Position numbers and translations under genes: made by a program
Shown here: positions 23,316 through 28,761 of the stretch, one piece after another
Numbering within the stretch: position 1 is the first letter of the stretch
Layout of the letters: each line of letters begins with the position of its first letter
Notes under the pieces: model-generated
What the model was told of the DNA's origin: nothing
What the model saw: the letters and a program-made list of their open reading frames with translations, nothing else
Database searches by the model: none
Virus record (IMG/VR): IMGVR_UViG_3300030450_000755
Location: 1-29,841 of that record
Reading direction: 5' to 3' (one strand)
Source: a virus
DNA length: 29,841 nucleotides

Positions 23316-23529
23316 AGTATTAAGTACAAGTCAAGACATTAGAGAGTCTATATATAGGCTAATGATTAGAAATAAAATCAGAAAGGTAGAACTTGCTGAT
23401 AAAATGGAGCTGTCTTATCCAAGTATATTGAACAAGATTGAGAACCCTGGAACATTTAAAGTTTCTGAGTTGCTTAATTTATGTAATATATTAAATGTGG
23501 ACATTAACGAATTATTAATTAAATACTAA
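23305..23529 (+). CDS. XRE/Cro-type HTH regulator
   Basis: This 74-residue protein is a single helix-turn-helix domain: IRESIYRLMIRNKIRKVELA (about 12-31), then DKMELSYPSILNKIENPGTF with recognition helix around SYPSILNKIE, and the usual closing LNLCNILNVDINELLI. It binds DNA as a dimer in related phages. No prophage module accompanies it, so a role in timing of early and late transcription is more likely than lysogeny control. Confidence 0.72.
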   Translation: MKYKVLSTSQDIRESIYRLMIRNKIRKVELADKMELSYPSILNKIENPGTFKVSELLNLCNILNVDINELLIKY

Positions 23530-23535
23530 ATAAAA

Positions 23536-23916
23536 ATGACAAAAAGTAAATTAAAAAATATTCAAGCTAATGGTAATTGGAAAGACTTTTACAAGTTTGA
23601 TTTAGAATTTGAAGATGGAACTATGGGTACTATCTTTAAAAAGAGTGATAATCATAGATTAGAAATAGGAAAAGAGTACAACTATTCTAAGAATGAGAAA
23701 GGCTCTATTAAAATCATTCCAGAAGGTGGGGGTTTTACTACTAACTATACTAATAATGATGATAGACAGAAGTATATTATCAGACAGAGTATGTTAAAAG
23801 CTGCTGTGGACTTTCATTCGGGCTCTAGTTGTACTACATCACAGGTTATTGGTACAGCAGAGGAGTTTGAGGAGTGGGTTTTAAACAAAAAGAAACCTGT
23901 TGAAGTACCTTTTTAA
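23536..23916 (+). CDS. Possible ssDNA-binding or recombination-associated protein
   Basis: This 126-residue protein has a beta-rich N-terminal half (WKDFYKFDLEFEDGTMGTIF, DNHRLEIGKEYNYSK), as in an OB-like fold, then a helical segment with DDRQKYIIRQSMLKAAVDFH (about 75-94) and IGTAEEFEEWVLNKK at the end. I have seen this DRQ-x-x-I-x-R-Q-x-x-x-K-A-A segment in phage proteins placed next to recombination and replication genes. The SSB-like role is a guess from layout and from its position just before the initiator-like gene. Confidence 0.45.
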   Translation: MTKSKLKNIQANGNWKDFYKFDLEFEDGTMGTIFKKSDNHRLEIGKEYNYSKNEKGSIKIIPEGGGFTTNYTNNDDRQKYIIRQSMLKAAVDFHSGSSCTTSQVIGTAEEFEEWVLNKKKPVEVPF

Positions 23917-23973
23917 CAACATTATGTTAATAACTACTATATAATATACTTAACAATTATATAAGAAATATTA

Positions 23974-23981
23974 TATATTTA
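23974..23981 (+). promoter_or_regulatory. Early-type -7-like box before the replication initiator
   Basis: TATATTTA (23974-23981) lies seven bases before the ATG at 23989, in a 72-base gap that is extremely AT-rich and also has an AACA-TTA-TGTT inverted repeat (23919-23929). The gap could also belong to a replication origin, but no iteron-like repeats are visible. No good -33 partner is seen. Confidence 0.3.
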
Positions 23982-23988
23982 ACACACA

Positions 23989-24780
23989 ATGAAAAAATCA
24001 ATATTAGCATCTACTCCTTTTCTTATCTTAAACAAATCTCTTTTAGTTGCCTTTGGAATAGATGCTAATGTTGTGTTGTCACATTTATATCAGCAACAAA
24101 ATTACTTTAAAGAACAAGGACAACTAGATAATGGAATGTTTTTTTGTACTACAGAAAACATCAGCTGTGTAACTACTCTTTCGTACTATCAAATTAAACA
24201 AGCAATTGCTACACTTACAAAATGGGGCATACTAAAAGTAGTACGAAAGGGTGTTCCAGCTAAACTATACTTTAAAATAGATGAATCTCAGATATTAAAA
24301 AACTTAAACTCTAGTATTCAAAAAACTTCAATACTAGATTGTCAAAATTTTAATAACAAGATGTTAAAAAACTCTAACACTATTAATAATAATAAAGAAA
24401 TAATATTAAAGAATAATAATAGTATATCCCCAAAGGACAAATTTTTAAATGATGTTAAAGAATTAAGTCCTAAAGAATTTATAGAAGATTTTTTAGACTA
24501 CTGGACTGAAGAAAATAATAAAGGAAAGATGAGATGGGAGCTAGAAAAAACTTGGAATACATCATTAAGATATAAAAGATGGGTAAGAAACAATGCTAAG
24601 TTTGAAAAGACCACTAAAACTACTGAGCCTAATTTCCCAGATTATTATGACATACATTTTGCTAAAAGGTTAGAACAAGACCAGACAGCTCTTAGAAGTT
24701 ATTACAAGCATTTAGAGAGCTTGGGTTATAAAAAGAAAGTAAATCATTATGACGGTAAAATTAAATGGATTAAAAGATGA
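23989..24780 (+). CDS. Replication initiator-like protein
   Basis: This 263-residue protein starts with a winged-helix region (about 15-100: NKSLLVAFGIDANVVLSHLY, SYYQIKQAIATLTKWGILKV and VRKGVPAKLYFKI), followed by an Asn-rich linker (about 101-150) and a C-terminal helical region with EFIEDFLDYWTEENNKGKMR (about 164-183), the FIxDFLDYWxE...G.MRWE pattern of phage replication proteins of the RepO/DnaD-like type. No polymerase, primase or helicase is visible in the window, so it probably loads host replication proteins. It is preceded by an AT-rich gap. The tail gene at 24777 overlaps its stop by four bases. Confidence 0.62.
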   Translation: MKKSILASTPFLILNKSLLVAFGIDANVVLSHLYQQQNYFKEQGQLDNGMFFCTTENISCVTTLSYYQIKQAIATLTKWGILKVVRKGVPAKLYFKIDESQILKNLNSSIQKTSILDCQNFNNKMLKNSNTINNNKEIILKNNNSISPKDKFLNDVKELSPKEFIEDFLDYWTEENNKGKMRWELEKTWNTSLRYKRWVRNNAKFEKTTKTTEPNFPDYYDIHFAKRLEQDQTALRSYYKHLESLGYKKKVNHYDGKIKWIKR

Positions 24781-24920
24781 ATATTGTAGTATCAGTAATA
24801 TGGAATGGGTTAATGCTTGGGGTACGACACTTTGAAGCAGACAAAAACCATCCTTATTTTGAAATGAGAATATATTTACTACTAATACAACTAACAATAT
24901 TTATAGACAACAGAAAATGA
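24777..24920 (+). CDS. 47-residue protein, possibly membrane-associated
   Basis: ATG at 24777 overlaps the preceding TGA (ATGA), and the TGA at 24918-24920 overlaps the next ATG in the same way. The product starts MNIVVSVIWNGLMLGVRHFE and has a second hydrophobic stretch (MRIYLLLIQLTIFI). The double coupling supports translation. No family recognised. Confidence 0.55.
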   Translation: MNIVVSVIWNGLMLGVRHFEADKNHPYFEMRIYLLLIQLTIFIDNRK

Positions 24921-25267
24921 AAGAAATAGATTTACAAAATAGTATAGTTACATACTTAGAATATACAGGAATGTTATTTACTTGTACGCTTGGGGGGGTG
25001 TTTTTGGGCAAGTCTAATTGGAAACAAAAGAGAATGTTATCTAAACACTACTCAAAAGGTGTTCCAGATGTGCTTATTTTTGAACCATCTAACAACGATA
25101 AATACAATGGCTTAATGGTAGAACTTAAAGTAAAAGGAAACTATCCTACAAAAGAACAGAAAGAATGGATAGCGAAATTAAATGCAAGGAATTATAAAGC
25201 TGTAGTGTGTAGGTCATTAGAAGAATTTATAGAAATAATTAATGCTTATAAAAATGAAGAAATATAA
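24917..25267 (+). CDS. VRR-NUC domain nuclease
   Basis: This 116-residue protein is a stand-alone VRR-NUC nuclease of the PD-(D/E)xK superfamily. Visible: E3 and Q7 in the first helix (KEIDLQNSIVTYLE), the core GVPD (48-51), ELK (69-71) and Q81 in YPTKEQKEWIAKL, ending in a VCRSLEEFIEIINAY helix. Stand-alone phage members are thought to act on branched or flapped DNA during replication or recombination. Coupled to the neighbours by short overlaps. Confidence 0.82.
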   Translation: MKEIDLQNSIVTYLEYTGMLFTCTLGGVFLGKSNWKQKRMLSKHYSKGVPDVLIFEPSNNDKYNGLMVELKVKGNYPTKEQKEWIAKLNARNYKAVVCRSLEEFIEIINAYKNEEI

Positions 25268-25523
25268 AAATATAGAAAGACCTAAACACATGGTATATAC
25301 TCACTGTTTTTTATTTTGTGTAGATGATGGAAGGTCAGGAGAAACATTTGTGCTTAGAGATTTAGAAACAGACTTTGAGGGTTTAGATTATGATAAATAT
25401 ATAGATAGAAAAGTACAAGAGTTATATTCTAAATACAATACGAATGTAAAAATAGAGGGTAGCAGGTTGGGGCTTTGGGAGTATGATGAACTTATTAAAT
25501 TGGGTGTACCTAAATTGTGTTAA
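25242..25523 (+). CDS. Hypothetical early-region protein
   Basis: This 93-residue protein probably starts at the second ATG (25254), which avoids most of the 26-base overlap with the nuclease gene. It contains HCFLFCVDDGRSGETFVLRD, and WEYDELIKLGVPKLC at the end, with four Cys. No recognised domain. Its stop overlaps the GTG start of the sigma-like gene. Confidence 0.5.
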   Translation: MLIKMKKYKNIERPKHMVYTHCFLFCVDDGRSGETFVLRDLETDFEGLDYDKYIDRKVQELYSKYNTNVKIEGSRLGLWEYDELIKLGVPKLC

Positions 25524-26050
25524 GTCTTAATGTATATATAGACAAAAAGTATACCAAACTAAATGAGATTAGTAGGAAATTAACATCAGACAAATATCCT
25601 GATTATGAAGATTTGCTACACGAAGTTATTTTAGAATTATATAGTAAAAATGAGGAGTTGATTAATGGTCTAATTCAAAGGGGAGAATTATTGTATTATA
25701 TCGTAAGAATTATGATTAATCAGTATCATTCTTCAACTTCTCCTTTTTATTCTAAATACAAAAGACATTATAAACTAAGAAAACAATATAAAGAAAATTA
25801 TATATTTAATAAAGAGGGTGGTATTGGTATAGAGAATTGGGAAGAACTAAAAGAAATGGAAAGAAAGTTGAACTGGATAGATAAAAAATGCCAAAATCTA
25901 AATTGGTTTGATGTACAGATATTTAAAATTTACTATTTAAATGGTTTTAGTTTAACCACAATGCAGATGGCCACAAAGATAAACAGAAACACTTTAGGAA
26001 AATCAATAAGAATCGTTAAAAAGTATTTAAAAAATGAAAGAAAAAAGTAA
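25517..26050 (+). CDS. Sigma-70-like (ECF-type) transcription factor
   Basis: This 177-residue protein starts with GTG (25517), as no ATG lies in a suitable place. The N-terminal half has YPDYEDLLHEVILELYSKNE (about 27-46), matching the region-2 DLxQEVxLxLY pattern. The C-terminal 60 residues hold WFDVQIFKIYYLNGFSLTTM (about 129-148), then QMATKINRNTLGKSIRIVKKYLK, a region-4-like helix-turn-helix. The middle is basic. This is the size of an ECF-type sigma. If active it could recognise the TxxAAAC/TACTATTA late elements. Alternative: a general phage HTH protein of the sigma-like fold without promoter recognition. Its last 17 bases overlap the next gene. Confidence 0.6.
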   Translation: MLSLNVYIDKKYTKLNEISRKLTSDKYPDYEDLLHEVILELYSKNEELINGLIQRGELLYYIVRIMINQYHSSTSPFYSKYKRHYKLRKQYKENYIFNKEGGIGIENWEELKEMERKLNWIDKKCQNLNWFDVQIFKIYYLNGFSLTTMQMATKINRNTLGKSIRIVKKYLKNERKK

Positions 26051-26402
26051 AGGTCTGGGAGATACTATAGCAAAGATTACAAAGGCTACAGGAATAGACA
26101 AAGTAGCTAAGGCAGTATTGGGTGATGACTGTGGGTGTGAAGAAAGAAGAAAGAAACTGAATCAAATGTTTCCAAACTTTAAAAACATCAGACAGTTTAC
26201 AGAAGATGAGATAAAAATATATGATGAAGTTATACCTACTGTAGACAAAAAAGGTATGCTCACTCCTGCTGAAAGACAAATAGTATCTGCTTTATATGTT
26301 GGAGTGTTTGGAGCTAATCCTGAATGGAAAAGCTGTAGCCCTTGTAATAAAAGGATAATGGATAACCTAAAAAAAGTATATGAAAAGTCTTGTAAGATAT
26401 GA
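26034..26402 (+). CDS. Cys-pair protein conserved in Bacteroidota phages
   Basis: This 122-residue protein starts GLGDTIAKITKATGIDKVAK (about 7-26), then DDCGCEERRKKLNQMFPNF (31-49) and, near the end, SCSPCNKRIMDNLKKVYEKS. The two CxC/CxxC pairs could bind a metal. I recall this start and DCGCxxRxxxLN block from Bacteroidota phages, where the function is unknown. It overlaps the sigma-like gene by 17 bases and the HNH gene by four. Confidence 0.6.
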   Translation: MKEKSKGLGDTIAKITKATGIDKVAKAVLGDDCGCEERRKKLNQMFPNFKNIRQFTEDEIKIYDEVIPTVDKKGMLTPAERQIVSALYVGVFGANPEWKSCSPCNKRIMDNLKKVYEKSCKI

Positions 26403-26689
26403 GAAATCATACTAAGGTATATATGACATTCTTTTGGTTAGATGAAAGCGATTATATTGCTTGTGAAATGTGTGGCAGTCAAGGGCAAGACATCCATCAT
26501 ATAAAGCCACGTGGTATGGGTGGCAGTAAATGTGTAGATTATATAGAGAATTTGATTTGTTTATGTAGAGATTGTCACACACAAGCAGAAAGCAATAAAG
26601 AATTTAACACATATTGCAGAATAAAACATTTAGAAAACATTAATAAATATTTATATGAAAATTACATTAGTAAGTATAAGCAGTCTTAA
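26399..26689 (+). CDS. HNH endonuclease
   Basis: This 96-residue protein is a single HNH domain: zinc pair C22-x-x-C25, catalytic His pair in DIHHIKPRGMGG (31-42), N51 and the second zinc pair C56-x-x-C59 followed by H60 in NLICLCRDCHTQ. Stand-alone HNH proteins next to terminase genes can cut cos sites or assist packaging, which would fit the terminase gene located 1.7 kb downstream; it could equally be homing-type or act in recombination. Its start overlaps the previous stop. Confidence 0.82.
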   Translation: MRNHTKVYMTFFWLDESDYIACEMCGSQGQDIHHIKPRGMGGSKCVDYIENLICLCRDCHTQAESNKEFNTYCRIKHLENINKYLYENYISKYKQS

Positions 26690-27395
26690 TCCTGCTGAAT
26701 ACAATCCAAGACAGATAACTAATAAACAATACTTAGACCTAAAATCAAGTATGGAAAAGTTTGGTTGTGTTGACCCTATAATAATAAACATTAATCCTGA
26801 ACGCTTAAATGTAGTTGTAGGTGGTCATCAGAGGCTAAGAATACTAAAAGAGCTTGGAGCAGAGAAAGTGCCTACAGTAAGTGTAAATCTAAGTGAAGAA
26901 GATGAGAGAGAGTTAAATGTAAGGCTTAATAAATCAGGTGGAGATTGGGATATGGATATACTAGCAAATGAATTTGATATAGTAGACCTGAAAGAATGGG
27001 GTTTTAAAGACATTGAGCTTGGTTTTAATATAGACAAAATAGAAGATGATTCTTATACTAAGAAAATAGACACCCCAATCTATGAACCAAAAGGAATAAA
27101 GCCAAAGGTGTCAGAATTGTACAATGAAGATAAGGGGTTTGAGCTTTTGGAAAAGATTAGAAAGTCTAAAGTCAGTAAAGCTGAAAAGGAGTTTTTAACA
27201 ATAGCATCATTTAGACACGTTGTATTTGATTATAGTAAGATAGCTGAATACTATGCGCATTCTAATAAAGAAATGCAGGAACTTATGGAAGATAGTGCAT
27301 TGGTAATAATAGATTTTAAAAAAGCCATAGAAGATGGATATGTAAAACTTGCAGAACAAATATCTAACGAATATAATGAGGAGTATGGAAAATAA
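26655..27395 (+). CDS. ParB-like domain protein, probably linked to DNA modification
   Basis: This 246-residue protein starts with a ParB/sulfiredoxin-like domain: ISSLNPAEYNPRQI (8-21), VDPIIINI (39-46), and VVGGHQRLRILKELG (54-68), the box normally G-E-H-R-R but here G-G-H-Q-R, then LNVRLNKSGGDWDMDILANE (87-106). The C-terminal part (about 183-235) has ASFRHVVFDYSKIAEYYAHS and EDSALVIIDFKKAIEDGYVK, a segment I recall from marine phage proteins placed near DNA-modification enzymes. The ParB domain in such phages is not for plasmid partition; it may be a nucleotide-using or DNA-recognition unit. It overlaps the HNH gene by 35 bases and the TAGT-like gene by 11. Confidence 0.65.
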   Translation: MKITLVSISSLNPAEYNPRQITNKQYLDLKSSMEKFGCVDPIIININPERLNVVVGGHQRLRILKELGAEKVPTVSVNLSEEDERELNVRLNKSGGDWDMDILANEFDIVDLKEWGFKDIELGFNIDKIEDDSYTKKIDTPIYEPKGIKPKVSELYNEDKGFELLEKIRKSKVSKAEKEFLTIASFRHVVFDYSKIAEYYAHSNKEMQELMEDSALVIIDFKKAIEDGYVKLAEQISNEYNEEYGK

Positions 27396-28245
27396 AAAAA
27401 AAGAGTTTTGTATTTTTATATTAACACATGGCAGACCAAACAATGTTATAACATATAATACATTAAAAAAAGCCAAATGTAAATATCCAATATATTTAAT
27501 AATTGATAACGAAGATAAGTATGGTGAAGATTATATAAAAAAATTTGGAAAAGAAAATGTAATAATTTTTGACAAACTAAAAGAAAGTAAAACATTTGAT
27601 GCTGCTGATAATTTTAATAATAGAAAAACAATAGTATACGCAAGAAATGCCTCATTTAATATTGCAAAAAAACTAGGTTATAAATATTTTTTACAATTAG
27701 ATGATGACTATACACAATTCTTATTTAGAATTAATAATAAAATGCAACATCCAAAATCTTTTTATTTAATTAGAACAAGATTAAATAATATTATAAAACA
27801 TACTTTAGAATATTATAAAAGTATAGATGTAAAATCAATAGCTTTTTCACAGGGTGGAGATTGGTTTGGTGGTAAAGATAATTTTGGTAAGTTTAAAAGA
27901 AAGGCTATGAATAGTTTTTTTTGTTCTACAGAAAGGCCATTCAAATTTATAGGCAGAATAAATGAAGATGTTAATACTTATACAAATTATCAAAGTAAAG
28001 GAAATGTTTTTTTCAGCATACCATTTGTACAACTAAATCAACTGCAAACACAATCTAATGAGGGTGGAATGACAGACGTTTATTTATCAAGTGGCACATA
28101 TATAAAAAGTTTTTATACAATTATATTTTCTCCAAGTTGTTGTAAAATATCATTAATGGGAAGAACGAATAAAAGATTACATCATAAAATTAATTGGAAT
28201 AATGCAGTACCTAAAATCCTAAATGATAAATATAAAGTAAAATGA
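27385..28245 (+). CDS. TET-associated glycosyltransferase (TAGT)-like enzyme
   Basis: This 286-residue protein (start chosen at 27385; upstream ATGs at 27349 and 27376 would overlap the ParB-like gene more) matches what I know of the TAGT family, glycosyltransferases that modify oxidised bases in phage DNA. Evidence: ILTHGRPNNVITYNTLKK (12-29), the IDNEDKYG block (40-47), YARNASFNIAKKLGYKYFLQ (85-104) leading into LDDDYTQ (105-111), which holds the DxD metal site, IGRINEDVNTYTNYQSKG (189-206), EGGMTDVYLSSGTYIKSFYT (226-245), and RLHHKINW near the end. It probably transfers a sugar to hydroxymethylated cytosine or thymine-derived bases, but no TET/JBP oxygenase is visible in this window. The next tiny gene overlaps its stop (ATGA). 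Confidence 0.68.
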   Translation: MENKKKEFCIFILTHGRPNNVITYNTLKKAKCKYPIYLIIDNEDKYGEDYIKKFGKENVIIFDKLKESKTFDAADNFNNRKTIVYARNASFNIAKKLGYKYFLQLDDDYTQFLFRINNKMQHPKSFYLIRTRLNNIIKHTLEYYKSIDVKSIAFSQGGDWFGGKDNFGKFKRKAMNSFFCSTERPFKFIGRINEDVNTYTNYQSKGNVFFSIPFVQLNQLQTQSNEGGMTDVYLSSGTYIKSFYTIIFSPSCCKISLMGRTNKRLHHKINWNNAVPKILNDKYKVK

Positions 28246-28370
28246 AAAAAGCAAAAATTACAATAGAAATAGAAAATATAAATAATGCTATCTCTTTATA
28301 TAATGCAATAAGAGTTTTGAAAGATAAGTATAAAATAACAAAACTAGAAATACAACAAGACATAAAATAA
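28242..28370 (+). CDS. 42-residue protein between TAGT-like and terminase genes
   Basis: ATG at 28242 overlaps the preceding stop (ATGA); the frame ends at TAA 28368-28370, ten bases before the small terminase start. The product begins KKAKITIEIENINNAISLYN and is a basic, beta-then-helix small domain. Function unknown; coupling supports it. Confidence 0.55.
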   Translation: MKKAKITIEIENINNAISLYNAIRVLKDKYKITKLEIQQDIK

Positions 28371-28380
28371 ATTTAATAAA

Positions 28381-28761
28381 ATGAGCAAAAAAGAACACAT
28401 AAAGAAAAAAATGTTAATAGAGAGTTTAGAGAATTCATTAGGAATAGTATCTACAGCTTGTACTAAAGTGAATATAAGTAGAAGTAGTTTCTATAAATGG
28501 TATAAAGAAGATGAAGAATTTAGAAAGAAAGTAGATGAAATAGACAGCGTTAAATTAGACTTCGTTGAAAGTCAACTATTTAAGAATATACAAAACCTAA
28601 AAGAAAAAAGCATTATATTCTATCTACAACATAAAGGGCATAAAAGAGGATATATACAAAAGCAGAATATAAACCTTACCTCTAATGAAGAAAAAATAAA
28701 TAAGATAGAAATTGAAATCGTTAAACCTACAAGGAACAGTAGTACTACAGAAGAATCTTAA
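28381..28761 (+). CDS. Small terminase subunit
   Basis: This 126-residue basic protein directly precedes terL. The N-terminal half holds a helix-turn-helix (LENSLGIVSTACTKVNISRS, then SFYKWYKEDEEFRKKVDEID, about 15-55), the DNA-recognition region of small terminases, which bind the packaging site. The middle helix (DFVESQLFKNIQNLKEKSII) would form the oligomerisation part, followed by FYLQHKGHKRGYIQ, a motif frequent in small terminases of this type. The C-terminal tail is flexible. It overlaps the large subunit by 50 bases. Confidence 0.78.
   Translation: MSKKEHIKKKMLIESLENSLGIVSTACTKVNISRSSFYKWYKEDEEFRKKVDEIDSVKLDFVESQLFKNIQNLKEKSIIFYLQHKGHKRGYIQKQNINLTSNEEKINKIEIEIVKPTRNSSTTEES

Noticed and set aside
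23305-23529. XRE-type regulator as a lysogeny repressor
   Set aside because: No integrase, excisionase, antirepressor or divergent promoter pair is present; all genes point the same way.
26655-27395. ParB-like gene as evidence for a plasmid-prophage partition system
   Set aside because: No ParA-type ATPase or centromere-like repeats; the GGHQR variant and the C-terminal segment fit phage DNA-metabolism proteins instead.
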